64,000 nt of DNA from UBA5793 sp040255465 (GCA_040255465.1 JBDZVA010000001.1:1-64000); one strand, 5' to 3'; counted from the first letter of the stretch, positions 34,783-44,532 are shown. The notes: generated from the sequence alone by a model not told the origin. A program made the numbers and translations.

Positions 34783-36732
34783 GTGGTACGTCTCTTTCAG
34801 GGTGATGGACGGCGACCTCGGTGGCACGATCGCGCTGCCGGCGTGGCACTGTGCGCCGCGTTGAGTGGGTTGGCAGGCACTCCACCGGCCCTGGCGATCG
34901 AACGACCGCCCCCACAGCCGAGCGAGCCAGCGCCGCCGCCGGCAGCGGAACCGGAACCGGCAAGCGAACCTGAGCCTGACGTTTCCCAACCTTCGGCGGA
35001 TGAACCGCAGGCGAAGGCACAGGCTGAGCCGCCAGCGCCTGAGAATGAGCTTCTCCCCGCCGTGCCCCTTGAGCCGCTGGGGAACTCGAGCGCACGCATC
35101 GACGGCGAGTGGATGTTGCGCGAGCCGGCCGTGCCCGTGCCTGATCGCTGGCGCATCGGCTGGTTGCCTTGGGATCGCTATGGACGGCAGGCGCCGAGCG
35201 ACGATCTTCTGATGAACTGGTCCGGCGGCGATTCGCCGTACACGCGCGGCCACGCGCTGAACCCGTATGACCGCAACATTCTCAAGGGCGATTACCCGAT
35301 CATTAGCGACAACATCTTCTTCAACATCTCGGCGATTTCTGATACTTTTGTCACCGCGCGCAAACTGCCGACACCGTCGGGCGTGAGCGCCGGCAACCCG
35401 GGTGCGTTCGATTTCTTTGGCGACGGAGACCAGTTCTTCGTCAATCAGAGTTTCATCTTCAGCTTCGAACTGTTTCAGGGCTTCACGGCGTTTCGCCCGG
35501 TCGACTGGCTCGTGCGCATCACGCCGGTGATCAACTTCAATCATCTCGAACTGCAGGAGCACAACGGGGCATTCATCGACACGCGGCGCGGCGACATTCG
35601 CGATGACAGCTTTGTCGCGCTGCAGGAGATGTTCCTCGAATTGCACCTCGGTGATACGAGTCCAAGATTTGACATCGCCGCGCTGCGCATCGGGCGCCAG
35701 CAGTTCAACTCTGACTTCCGCGGCTTCATCTTTAATGACAACTCCGATGGCGTGCGGCTGCTGGGCAACCTTGACAGCAATCGCATCCAGTACAACGTGG
35801 CGCTCTTCAACCAGACGGAGAAGGACACCAACAGCCAGCTCGATGAACTCGATTGGCGCGACCAACAGGTGCTCATTGCCAACCTCTACATCCAGGACTT
35901 CATCTGGAAGGGGTACACGACGCAGTTCAGTTTCCACTGGAACCACGATCAGTCGGACCTGCGGTACGACGAGAACGGCTTTCTCGTGCGGCCCAGCCTG
36001 ATCGGAAGTGTGACACCCCAGGATATCGACGCGTACTACCTCGGCTGGGCGAGTGACGGCCACATTGGGCGCATCAACGTGAATCATGCGCTGTACTACG
36101 TGTTGGGCAAGGACCGGCACAACCCGATTGCGGGTCGTGATGTGGACATCAGCGCGTTTCTCGGCGCGATCGAACTCTCGTACGACATGGATTGGTTGCG
36201 GCCGAAGGTGTCGCTGCTGTTCGCCAGTGGCGACAGCGATCCGACGGACGGACGTGGCGAAGGTTTTGACGGCATCTTCGATAATCCTTCGTTCGCCGGC
36301 GGGCCGAGCAGTTTCTACCAGAGCCAGGCATTGCGGCTTTTTGGAGTCGATCTCACCAGCGCCAAGAGCTTCTACAACGATCTGGCCGGGACCAAGGCCG
36401 AGGGGCAATCGAATTTCGTAAACCCGGGATTGCTGCTGCTCAACGCAGGGCTCGATGCCGAGATCACTCCGAAACTCCGCGCCAGCCTCAATGTCAACAG
36501 TCTCTGGTTCGCCAGCACCGATTCGCTCGAACTCATTCTCAACCAGAACGGCATCGGCTCGCACATCGGCGAAGAACTCAACCTGAGCACACAGTATCGC
36601 CCGGCGCTGAACAACAACATCATCCTCACGCTGGGCGGGTCCGTCTTCTTCCCCGGCGACGGGTTCACCGACATCTACGAAAGCGGCGACACACTCTGGC
36701 AGGTCTTCGCCGGCGTCACGCTTGCATTCTGA
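34783..36732 (+). CDS. outer-membrane beta-barrel (porin-like) protein
   Basis: About 649 residues. A signal peptide (DRAAGVALCAALSGLAGTPPALA) is followed by a Pro/Glu-rich linker to about residue 90, and then a long beta-barrel with alternating aromatic strands (QFFVNQSFIFSFELFQGFTA, YTTQFSFHWNHDQSDL, IELSYDMDWLRPKVSLLFAS). It ends with Phe (VFAGVTLAF), the usual outer-membrane terminal residue. It resembles alginate-export or phosphate-porin-like barrels. The decaheme lipoprotein starts 10 bases after its stop. I infer a conduit partner for that cytochrome. The start is a GTG fitted to the promoter. Confidence 0.75.
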   Translation: MVRLFQGDGRRPRWHDRAAGVALCAALSGLAGTPPALAIERPPPQPSEPAPPPAAEPEPASEPEPDVSQPSADEPQAKAQAEPPAPENELLPAVPLEPLGNSSARIDGEWMLREPAVPVPDRWRIGWLPWDRYGRQAPSDDLLMNWSGGDSPYTRGHALNPYDRNILKGDYPIISDNIFFNISAISDTFVTARKLPTPSGVSAGNPGAFDFFGDGDQFFVNQSFIFSFELFQGFTAFRPVDWLVRITPVINFNHLELQEHNGAFIDTRRGDIRDDSFVALQEMFLELHLGDTSPRFDIAALRIGRQQFNSDFRGFIFNDNSDGVRLLGNLDSNRIQYNVALFNQTEKDTNSQLDELDWRDQQVLIANLYIQDFIWKGYTTQFSFHWNHDQSDLRYDENGFLVRPSLIGSVTPQDIDAYYLGWASDGHIGRINVNHALYYVLGKDRHNPIAGRDVDISAFLGAIELSYDMDWLRPKVSLLFASGDSDPTDGRGEGFDGIFDNPSFAGGPSSFYQSQALRLFGVDLTSAKSFYNDLAGTKAEGQSNFVNPGLLLLNAGLDAEITPKLRASLNVNSLWFASTDSLELILNQNGIGSHIGEELNLSTQYRPALNNNIILTLGGSVFFPGDGFTDIYESGDTLWQVFAGVTLAF

Positions 36733-36742
36733 CGGGTGGGGT

Positions 36743-39700
36743 ATGGAACACGAGACGCGATTGCTGCAAGAAGTCCCAAGAGGCGCGCGAGACGCTCGCT
36801 CTGGTCGGTCGAGCCGCTTCTCGATCACGGATGTCATGCGATGGCGTGGTCAATTGATGCCTCTGTCAGTGTCTGTGTGTCTCTGTGGTTTGATCTGTTC
36901 GACGCTCATTCTCGCGGCGTGCGAGCATGCGAAATACTGGCGCGACGGCGAGCCGTATGACAAAGCGTTCATCGCGCGCATGTCCGATCCGGTTGAAGCG
37001 CAGCGCGAACTTGACAGTCGCATGACGCCAACTCCATCGAGCGGGCCGGAGAAGCCGGACGGAAGCGGCGCCTACAGCGCTGAGGAGTGGAGTCTGCATC
37101 AATCCAGCGGCTGCATGACCTGTCACGGCGAGTACGACAAAGCCACGCGAACCATGCACGACTCGCCTAAGGCGATTGCGGTCGGCTGCACCGGGTGTCA
37201 TGGGGGCGATGCGTCGGTCGTGTCTCCGCTTGACGCGCCAGGTCGACCTGGCAAACCCGGCACAGCCATTGCCGATCGCGCTTATCTCGACGCAATGCAC
37301 CGCGCCCACGTGCAGCCGCGCAATCCGCAGGCGTGGTACGGACAGCATGATGATGCCGCATTTGGATCCCATCACATCGAGAATGACCCTGCGGTATTGC
37401 ACGGCTCGCGCAATCCCGAAATCACCGGAGCCCTGCTCAATCAGGAGTCACCCGAATTCGTCCGCTTTATCAATCCCGGCGACATCCGCATCGCCGACTA
37501 CTCCTGCGGCGCGTGCCACTACGAGCAGGTGCAACTCGTCAAGCGCTCGATGATGGCGCACGGGGCACAACTCTGGGGCGCCGCGCTGTACAACAACGGC
37601 GCGATTCCCAACAAGATCCCCAACTATGGCGAGAGTTATTCGCCCTTTGGCCTGCCGCAACGCTTGCAGGGTGTGGTGGAGGTCACGGATGCTCGCAAAG
37701 GCGAAAGCCACGTGCGGCCGGTCACCGAAGAGGAAGCGGCGCGGGGTGTGGTGCCGTATCTCAGCCCGCTGCCGCCGTGGAACATCAGCCAGCCGGGGAA
37801 CATGCTGCGCATCTTCGAGCGCGGCACCAAACTGCCCGTACCCGGCGGCGCGACGCCGAACGCCAATCCCGCTGAGATCGGAAACCCCAACGCACTCGCG
37901 GAGACGGGTCGACCTGACAAGGGACTGTCGCCTCGCGGTCTGGGCACGCTCAATCGAACGGATCCCGTCTTCATCGGGCTGCAGAAGACGCGATTGCTCG
38001 ACCCGACGCTCAACTTCCTCGGCACCAACGACCATCCCGGCGACTATCGATCCTCGGGCTGCACCGCCTGCCATGTGCTCTATGCCAACGATCGTGATCC
38101 GAACCACTCGGGCAAGATGCTCGCGGCGCATGGAAACATGGGCTTCGCTTCCGGGCAAGTTGATCCGAACATTCCCAAGAATGAGCCCGGCCATCCCGTT
38201 GCGCATGTAATGACCAACGCCATTCCGAGCAGCCAGTGCATCACCTGCCACATTCACCCGGGCACGAGTTACGCCAACACCTATCTGGGCTACATGTGGT
38301 GGGACAACGAGTCCGACGGCGAGTACTTCTACCCCAAACGATCGCACAAACCGACGCCAGAGCAGGAGATCGCAGCGCTGCGGCGCAATCCGGAGAGTGC
38401 CGCGCTCAAGGGCCTGTGGGACAACCTGTATCCAGATGCGGTGTCACACGCCGGCGAGCGGAGTGGCGAGGATTTTCTCGAGCGCAGCGGCGAGCCACGC
38501 AAGGGTGATGGTTCGACGTTGAACGACAGGCTTGAGCACAACCAGATCGCCGATTTCCACGGTCACGGCTGGGTCTTCCGGGCGGTGTACAAGAAGGACC
38601 GCCAGGGTCATCTGCTCGATGCCGAAGATCATGTGGTGAACTTCGATGATCCGGACAAGTGGGACAAGGCGGTGCACCTGGGTGATGTGCATCTCAAAGC
38701 CGGGATGCACTGTGTGGACTGTCACTTCACGGTGGATGCGCATGGCGACGGGCGACTCTACGGCGAAGTGCGCAACGCCATTGAAATCACCTGCATCGAT
38801 TGCCACGGCACATACACTAAAAAGGCCACGCTGCGCACGAGTGGGCCCGCTGCGCAGGAGGGCGGCCGCGATCTGGCGGATCGCAACAAACCGGAAAACC
38901 TCGTCTTCGGCAAGCCGCGCTTTGAAACGGCGCGACGGAATGATCGCGATGGCAAGTACAAGCGGGGCGACATCCTCCAGCACTCGTCGATCGAGCCCGA
39001 TGTGGTTTGGGTCATCCCGCAAACGGTGGACACAATCGACCCGAACTCTGACTGGGCGAAGGCGAACCCCGAGGCAGCGGCGCTGAGTCGACGGGCCAAG
39101 ACCATGCGCCGCGACGGCACGACGTGGGGCGATCTGACCGTCGATGACGCGCGCGATCTCGAGTTTGCCCACTCCTCGGACAAGATGGAGTGCTACACCT
39201 GCCACACGTCGTGGATGACTTCGTGCTTTGGCTGCCATTTGCCGATGGAAGCGAACCAGCGAGCCCCGATGCTGCACAACGAGAATCTCTTCACGCGCAA
39301 CTACACGCGGTACAACTACCAGGTGTTGCGCGATGACATCTTCATGCTGGGGCGCGACTCAACCGTCAAGGGCGGCCGGGTCGTGCCGGTGCGGTCGAGC
39401 AGCGCCGTCATCGTCTCAAGCCAGAACGCCAACCGCGAATGGATCTACCACCAGCAGCAGACGATCAGTGCCGAGGGATTTAGCGGGCAAACCTTCAACC
39501 CACACTTCCCGCACGCCACATCCGGGCGCGGCACGACGAAGATGTGCACCGATTGCCATGTGTCCAAGGACAACGACAACAACGCGTGGATGGCGCAACT
39601 GCTGCTGCAGGGGACCAACTTCGTCAACTTCATCGGGCGCTACGCGTATGTCGCCACGGGCGGCGAAGGACTTGAGGCAGTGGCGGTGACGGAGCACGAC

Positions 39701-41062
39701 GAGCCGCAGGCGGTGTATGGCTCGCACCTGCACCATCTCGCGTATCCCGATGAGCATGAGCAGTTTGTCAAGACGGGGCATCGCGCGTTGCACGAGGCGC
39801 ATCACCACGACGCAGGCTGGGGCAACGAGATTCTCGATCTTCAGTTGCGTGGCGAGTATCTCTACGCTGCGCGCGGCGCCGGGGGGTTCTACGCCTACGA
39901 CGTAGCCAATATCGACAACAAAGGGTTCAGCGAGCGCATTGTCACGGCACCCGTTTCGCCCCTGGGGCAAAGTCTTGGGTTCAAGACGAGTTATGCCGTG
40001 GCGGTTGCGAGCCCGACGACGCTGGGTGTCGATCCGGCGCGATCGCGGTTGTCAACCGATCGTGACAAGCCGCGCAAGATCATGCCCGACGAGCGGCTGC
40101 CCGAAGACACGCATCTCGTCAACCAGGAGCAGCGTGTTCATCCGCTCTATGCATACCTCTACATCGGCGATCGTGATGAAGGGTTGATTCTCACCTTTGC
40201 TGCGACACTGCTCGATGGCGACCCGACGAACAACTTCATGGAACGAGCCGTGCTCGCCGATGGCACTACGGCCTTCAACCCTGATGGCGTGCTCAGCGGC
40301 ATGACGAATCTCACACTCGCCGGCCATTATGTCTATGCAACCGCTCCGGCGGGGCTGGTCGTCATTGACATCGATGAGCCGCTCAATCCGCGCGTCGTGG
40401 CTGTCGTCGGCGGTGATGTGTTCGAGAATCCGCGATCCGTCGCAATCCAGTTCCGGTATGCATTTGTGACTGACGCTCGCGGCCTGCATGTCGTGGAAAT
40501 CACTGATCCTACTTCACCACACGTTGTTCCCGGCGCATTTGTCGGGCTTGCAGAGGCGCATCGCGTGTACGTCGCCCGCACCTACGCGTTTGTCGCGGCT
40601 GGATCGCAAGGGCTGGCGATTGTTGATGTGACCAATCCCGAGCAACCGCGGCTGGATCAACTCTTCGACGCGGGCGGCACGATCAATGATGCGCGCGATG
40701 TGAAGGTCGGCATGACGAATGCATCGCTGTTTGCGTATGTTGCGGACGGACGCAACGGGTTGCGCGTAATCGAGCTCATGGGGCCGCACACGACGCCGCA
40801 GTTCCGCGGGTTTTCGCCGCCGCTCGATCCGAGTCTCATTGCGACGTATCACACGCACGGCCCGGCGCTGGCGGTGAGCAAGGGGCTCGATCGCGATCGG
40901 GCCGTGGATGAATCGGGCAACCAGGTGGCGGTGTTCGGCCGTCTCGGCGCGCGGCCGCTCAATCTCGAAGAGATGCAGCAGATGTTCCTGCGCGACGGCG
41001 TGGTGTGGAAGGTAAGCAACAAGGCGGATTCCGAGCCACGCGCTTTTGCACTGCCGAAGTAG
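36743..41062 (+). CDS. decaheme c-type cytochrome lipoprotein with C-terminal LVIVD propeller
   Basis: About 1439 residues. The signal ends in a lipobox (LILAAC). Ten CxxCH heme sites occur: CMTCH, CTGCH, CGACH, CTACH, CITCH, CVDCH, CIDCH, CYTCH, CFGCH and CTDCH. The last about 400 residues contain LVIVD-type repeats (GLVVIDIDEPLNPRVV, GLHVVEITDPTSPHVV, GLAIVDVTNPEQPRL, GLRVIELMGPHTTPQ) that should form a beta-propeller. The ATG at 36743 follows the porin stop; an ATG at 36836 would give a more normal lipoprotein signal of 29 residues. Electron transfer across the outer membrane together with the upstream barrel is inferred. Confidence 0.87.
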   Translation: MEHETRLLQEVPRGARDARSGRSSRFSITDVMRWRGQLMPLSVSVCLCGLICSTLILAACEHAKYWRDGEPYDKAFIARMSDPVEAQRELDSRMTPTPSSGPEKPDGSGAYSAEEWSLHQSSGCMTCHGEYDKATRTMHDSPKAIAVGCTGCHGGDASVVSPLDAPGRPGKPGTAIADRAYLDAMHRAHVQPRNPQAWYGQHDDAAFGSHHIENDPAVLHGSRNPEITGALLNQESPEFVRFINPGDIRIADYSCGACHYEQVQLVKRSMMAHGAQLWGAALYNNGAIPNKIPNYGESYSPFGLPQRLQGVVEVTDARKGESHVRPVTEEEAARGVVPYLSPLPPWNISQPGNMLRIFERGTKLPVPGGATPNANPAEIGNPNALAETGRPDKGLSPRGLGTLNRTDPVFIGLQKTRLLDPTLNFLGTNDHPGDYRSSGCTACHVLYANDRDPNHSGKMLAAHGNMGFASGQVDPNIPKNEPGHPVAHVMTNAIPSSQCITCHIHPGTSYANTYLGYMWWDNESDGEYFYPKRSHKPTPEQEIAALRRNPESAALKGLWDNLYPDAVSHAGERSGEDFLERSGEPRKGDGSTLNDRLEHNQIADFHGHGWVFRAVYKKDRQGHLLDAEDHVVNFDDPDKWDKAVHLGDVHLKAGMHCVDCHFTVDAHGDGRLYGEVRNAIEITCIDCHGTYTKKATLRTSGPAAQEGGRDLADRNKPENLVFGKPRFETARRNDRDGKYKRGDILQHSSIEPDVVWVIPQTVDTIDPNSDWAKANPEAAALSRRAKTMRRDGTTWGDLTVDDARDLEFAHSSDKMECYTCHTSWMTSCFGCHLPMEANQRAPMLHNENLFTRNYTRYNYQVLRDDIFMLGRDSTVKGGRVVPVRSSSAVIVSSQNANREWIYHQQQTISAEGFSGQTFNPHFPHATSGRGTTKMCTDCHVSKDNDNNAWMAQLLLQGTNFVNFIGRYAYVATGGEGLEAVAVTEHDEPQAVYGSHLHHLAYPDEHEQFVKTGHRALHEAHHHDAGWGNEILDLQLRGEYLYAARGAGGFYAYDVANIDNKGFSERIVTAPVSPLGQSLGFKTSYAVAVASPTTLGVDPARSRLSTDRDKPRKIMPDERLPEDTHLVNQEQRVHPLYAYLYIGDRDEGLILTFAATLLDGDPTNNFMERAVLADGTTAFNPDGVLSGMTNLTLAGHYVYATAPAGLVVIDIDEPLNPRVVAVVGGDVFENPRSVAIQFRYAFVTDARGLHVVEITDPTSPHVVPGAFVGLAEAHRVYVARTYAFVAAGSQGLAIVDVTNPEQPRLDQLFDAGGTINDARDVKVGMTNASLFAYVADGRNGLRVIELMGPHTTPQFRGFSPPLDPSLIATYHTHGPALAVSKGLDRDRAVDESGNQVAVFGRLGARPLNLEEMQQMFLRDGVVWKVSNKADSEPRAFALPK

Positions 41063-41135
41063 TTGCACTTGTGCGGGACCTGCGCCGCTCGGCAGTGCAC
41101 AGGATCTTCGACAAAGCCTTGTCCCGAGCTGCGAA

Positions 41136-41170
41136 CGACTCCCCGGCTGAGCCGGGGGCTGAGGGAGTCG
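41136..41170. terminator. GC-rich nested hairpin between convergent genes
   Basis: CCCCGGC-TGA-GCCGGGG (41141-41157) is a perfect 7-bp hairpin. An alternative outer pair CGACTCCC/GGGAGTCG (41136-41143 with 41163-41170) overlaps it. It lies between the cytochrome and recQ stops and may terminate both, though no T-run follows. Confidence 0.5.
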
Positions 41171-41176
41171 GGGCGA

Positions 41177-43420
41177 TTACCTGTTGGCGTTCACGAACGT
41201 CTTGACGATTCTGATCGTCTCGAATTCGTACCTGCCCTGCAACTCGTCGAAGATGGGGCGGAGGTAGTCGCCGCCAACGCGCCGGATCGCTTCGGTGATT
41301 TCGCGCTGCGCCTGCGGATCGACCCATGCGTCGATTGACTCCGGCTCTTCGACTTCGACAAACTGCGCCAGGTAGCCCGTTACCGTGCTGCGGGCCCGCT
41401 TCATCGTTTCCATCACCTTTTCAATCGAGTACCCCTTGCGGAAGAGTTCGAATGCGGCGAGCGTCGCAGGGTTGATGCGCGGGCTCGATTCATTTCCGCC
41501 GCTGTTTGGCGCACGGACGGCCAGATCCATCTCCACTCCTCTGGCCTTGCAGTGCGAGGTGATGATCTCGACGAAGCGCGGCCCGAGATCTTTGCATTTG
41601 AGTTCGCCCACGCCCCATACGCTGCGCATGGTTTCAAGCGAGGCGGGCCGCTTGCGGGCCATGTCGCGCAGCGTGCCGTCGCCGAAGACGACATAGGCCG
41701 GCACCTCTCGCTCAGCGGCGATGGCTGCTCGCAACTGGCGCAACGCTTCGAAGAGATCGCGATCGACTCCCTCCCATGATTCGCTGTCGAACTTCCCGCC
41801 GCGACTCGCGCCCGCCTTCAGGGCCGGCTTGACGAGGACGACGGGCAGTTCGCCGCGCAGCACCGGCTTGCTCTTTTCGCTGAGCGTCACGACCGGCCGC
41901 TGACCGGTGGTGCGGCTGAGCAGGCCCTGTTCGATCAACTGATGGGTAAGGTTAATGATTTCTTTCTTGTCGCTGCCCTTGAGCAGGCCGTGCACGCTGA
42001 GTTCATCGTGCCTGCATCGCTTGATCATCTCGCTCTTGCCGCCGAGCAGGACATCGACGATGTGCCCCACGCCGAAGCGCTCGCCGACGCGGGCGACGCA
42101 GGAGATGATCTTCTGGGCGATCGTCGTCGCGTCGGCCATGGTTTCGAGTTCGTTGAGGCAGACATCGCAGGCGCCGCAGCCATCGTTCTCGTACGCCTGG
42201 TCGAAATACTCGACAAGAGACTTGTGCCGACAGACGCTGCCGCCGGCGAAGCGCTGCATCTCGCCGAGCAGTTCCTTCATCGCCGTGATGACCTGCTCGG
42301 GTTTTTCCGCTTCTTCGGCGGACATGGCGATGAGCCGCTCCCAGCGCATCACGTCGGCGAGCGAGTAGAACATCACACACTCGGCTTCGAGGCCATCGCG
42401 GCCGGCGCGGCCCGTCTCCTGCTGGTAATGCTCGATCGACTTGGGCATGGCGGTGTGGATGACGCAGCGCACGTTGCTGCGATCGATGCCCATGCCGAAG
42501 GCGACGGTGGCGACGACGACCTGAAGCCGATCCTGGGCGAACGCCTCCTGCACTTTGCGGCGCTGGTCGCCGGTCATGCCCGCGTGATAGGCCGCGGCGT
42601 CGATCTTCATCGCCTTGAGGTAGTCGGCGAGATTCTCCGTGTCCTTGCGGCTGATGCAGTAGATGATCACTGCCTCGTTGGCGTGGCGCCTGATGACATC
42701 AAGCGCCTGCGAATTGGCGTCGACGCGCGGCACGATGCGATAAACCAGGTTCGGCCGATCGAAATTGCCCACGAGCACGTTCGGCTCGCGGAGTTTCAAC
42801 TGCGCGATGATGTCGGCCCGCACGCGCTGCGTGGCGGTGGCGGTGCAGGCGTGGAAGCTGGCGTCGGGAAAGCGCGAGCGCAACTCGGCCAGACGTCGAT
42901 ATTCGGGGCGGAAATCATGCCCCCACTGGCTGATGCAGTGCGCCTCGTCGATGGCGAAGGCCCGCACCCCGGCGTCGCCCAGGAACGAGAGAAAGCCCTC
43001 GTTCATCAATCGCTCGGGAGCCACGAAGAGCAGGCGAAGCTCGCCGTGCTTGATGGCCCGGCCGACCTCGCGCCGCTCGTCGGCGGACATGGTGCTGTTG
43101 AGCGCTGCGGCCGGGTAGCCGTTGGCCTTGAGCGCATCAACCTGGTCTTTCATGAGCGAGATGAGCGGCGAGACGACGACATCAGTCCGCCGGTCGAGCA
43201 ACGGCGGCACCTGGTAGCACAGGCTCTTGCCCCCGCCGGTGGGCATGACCAGCAGTGAGTCGCGTTGCTCGAGCCCGGCCCGGATCGCCTCCTCCTGCAA
43301 CGGTCGAAATTCGCGATACCCCCAGACGCGTTCCACCGTCTTGAGGATCTGAGAAGTCGGCACCCTGCCCGCAGCCGTGCGGGCCGACGACGCTGGTCGT
43401 GTAGTCATGGCAGTCCCCAT
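41177..43420 (-). CDS. recQ: ATP-dependent DNA helicase RecQ
   Basis: A 747-residue protein. Helicase core: PTGGGKSLCYQ with Walker A lysine at residue 65, DEAHCISQWGHDF, and QETGRAGRDG. The zinc-binding region (VCRHKSLVEYFD, CGACDVCLNE) and winged-helix RQC are followed by an HRDC domain (DLFEALRQLRAAIAAEREVPAYVVFGD). It unwinds DNA 3' to 5' in recombination repair. The ATG at 43420 is supported by a promoter immediately before it; an ATG at 43408 has a GGGGA nearby. A tail of about 100 residues after HRDC (SIEKVMETMKRARSTVTGYL) is an extra helix-turn-helix-like region as in some bacterial RecQ. Confidence 0.93.
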   Translation of the reverse strand: MGTAMTTRPASSARTAAGRVPTSQILKTVERVWGYREFRPLQEEAIRAGLEQRDSLLVMPTGGGKSLCYQVPPLLDRRTDVVVSPLISLMKDQVDALKANGYPAAALNSTMSADERREVGRAIKHGELRLLFVAPERLMNEGFLSFLGDAGVRAFAIDEAHCISQWGHDFRPEYRRLAELRSRFPDASFHACTATATQRVRADIIAQLKLREPNVLVGNFDRPNLVYRIVPRVDANSQALDVIRRHANEAVIIYCISRKDTENLADYLKAMKIDAAAYHAGMTGDQRRKVQEAFAQDRLQVVVATVAFGMGIDRSNVRCVIHTAMPKSIEHYQQETGRAGRDGLEAECVMFYSLADVMRWERLIAMSAEEAEKPEQVITAMKELLGEMQRFAGGSVCRHKSLVEYFDQAYENDGCGACDVCLNELETMADATTIAQKIISCVARVGERFGVGHIVDVLLGGKSEMIKRCRHDELSVHGLLKGSDKKEIINLTHQLIEQGLLSRTTGQRPVVTLSEKSKPVLRGELPVVLVKPALKAGASRGGKFDSESWEGVDRDLFEALRQLRAAIAAEREVPAYVVFGDGTLRDMARKRPASLETMRSVWGVGELKCKDLGPRFVEIITSHCKARGVEMDLAVRAPNSGGNESSPRINPATLAAFELFRKGYSIEKVMETMKRARSTVTGYLAQFVEVEEPESIDAWVDPQAQREITEAIRRVGGDYLRPIFDELQGRYEFETIRIVKTFVNANR

Positions 43421-43425
43421 GTGGC

Positions 43426-43454
43426 AGGATACCGAACAAAAGCCGGACGGTCAA
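43426..43454 (-). promoter_or_regulatory. near-consensus promoter abutting the recQ start
   Basis: Read on the minus strand: TTGACC (43454-43449), 17-base spacer, TATCCT (43431-43426), five bases, then the ATG at 43420. This is the clearest example of a promoter placed so that the message starts at the start codon. Confidence 0.65.
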
Positions 43455-43483
43455 GACGATCTGTCCTGGGGAGCGTCCCAGAG

Positions 43484-44488
43484 TCACCCGACGCGCGAAT
43501 GGGCGTTTCTTATCACTCGCACACTCTCACTCAGCCCCGCCCTCTCGGCATCGTTCATTGGGACCTCGAGCACGACTCGGTTCACGCCGTCGCGGCCGAC
43601 GACGCTGGGCAGGGAGAAGCATGTCGGGCCGTCCATGGTCACACCCGGCGGGGCCTGGTCGTGGACGCTGCCCACCGTCAGCACGGCCCTTTCATCGCGG
43701 AGGATGGCGCGGCACAGGCGGGCGACAGTCAGGCCGATGGCTGAATCGGTCGCGCCTTTGCCCGCGATGATCTCCTGGGCGGCGTTGCGAACCGATTCGA
43801 AGATCGCCACGCGGTCGCGGACGGTCAGCGGCCGCTTGCCGCGCGGCTCGTAGAGGTGCAGCGGCGTGTGGCCAACGGTGGCCGAGGACCACAGCGGCAG
43901 GCTCGAGTCGCCGTGCTCGCCGACGATGGATGCGTGCACACTGCTCACCGCTACGTCGAGACGTTGGGCGAGCAGGCTGCGGAAGCGCGAGGAATCGAGC
44001 ACCGTGCCCGAGGCGAGCAGTCGATTCGGAGCGAAGCCGAGGGGCACGGCGATTGTCTGCGCCACCATCGTCATCACATCGACGGGGTTGGTGACCATGA
44101 GGATGATCGCGTGGGGCGCGCGTTCGACCAGGCGCGGCATCATGTCGCGCAGCATCGCGGCGTTAGTCTCGGCCAGATCGAGGCGACTCTGCCCGGGCTT
44201 CTGCTTGACGCCGGCGGTGATCACGATGACGTCGCAATCGGCCGCGGCATCGAGATCGCCCTCGCTGACTTCGCAGTTGGGGACAAAGGTCAGGCCGTGC
44301 ATGAGATCGAGCGCCTCAGCATGGCGCTTGGGTGCATCAACATCAATAAGTACGAGGCGATCGGCGACGCCCTGGATGAGCATGGCGTAGGCGGAAGCCA
44401 CGCCGACACGGCCCATGCCGATGACGGCGACGGCGACGCGATTGGAATGAGACTGATCCGACGGATGTATTTGTGGTTCGCCAGTCAC
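43484..44488 (-). CDS. ldh: L-lactate dehydrogenase
   Basis: A 334-residue protein of the lactate/malate dehydrogenase family. VAVIGMGRVGVASAYAML is the NAD-binding motif, VTNPVDVMT and the active-site histidine in IVGEHGDSSLPLWS are present. The substrate loop reads AGVKQKPGQSRLDL; glutamine at the specificity position favours lactate over malate (which has arginine). It interconverts pyruvate and lactate in the cytoplasm. The start is a GTG at 44488; a GGAGGT nine bases upstream lies in the 3' arm of a hairpin. Confidence 0.85.
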   Translation of the reverse strand: MTGEPQIHPSDQSHSNRVAVAVIGMGRVGVASAYAMLIQGVADRLVLIDVDAPKRHAEALDLMHGLTFVPNCEVSEGDLDAAADCDVIVITAGVKQKPGQSRLDLAETNAAMLRDMMPRLVERAPHAIILMVTNPVDVMTMVAQTIAVPLGFAPNRLLASGTVLDSSRFRSLLAQRLDVAVSSVHASIVGEHGDSSLPLWSSATVGHTPLHLYEPRGKRPLTVRDRVAIFESVRNAAQEIIAGKGATDSAIGLTVARLCRAILRDERAVLTVGSVHDQAPPGVTMDGPTCFSLPSVVGRDGVNRVVLEVPMNDAERAGLSESVRVIRNAHSRVG

Positions 44489-44494
44489 GGGAAG

Positions 44495-44521
44495 GACACC
44501 TCCGCCGAAAGCGTAGGTGTC
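44495..44521 (-). promoter_or_regulatory. hairpin sequestering the ldh ribosome-binding site
   Basis: GACACCT (44495-44501) pairs with AGGTGTC (44515-44521), with an inner CGC/GCG around a CGAAA loop. On the minus strand the 3' arm contains most of GGAGGT, the only Shine-Dalgarno before the ldh GTG. It could reduce ldh translation or act as a weak attenuator after the small membrane gene. Confidence 0.45.
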
Positions 44522-44532
44522 GGGTCAGCCGC

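Noticed and set aside
34759..36837. 692-codon minus-strand open frame
   Set aside because: It is antisense to the porin gene, whose signal peptide, beta-strands and terminal Phe are convincing. The antisense frame has no recognisable domain.
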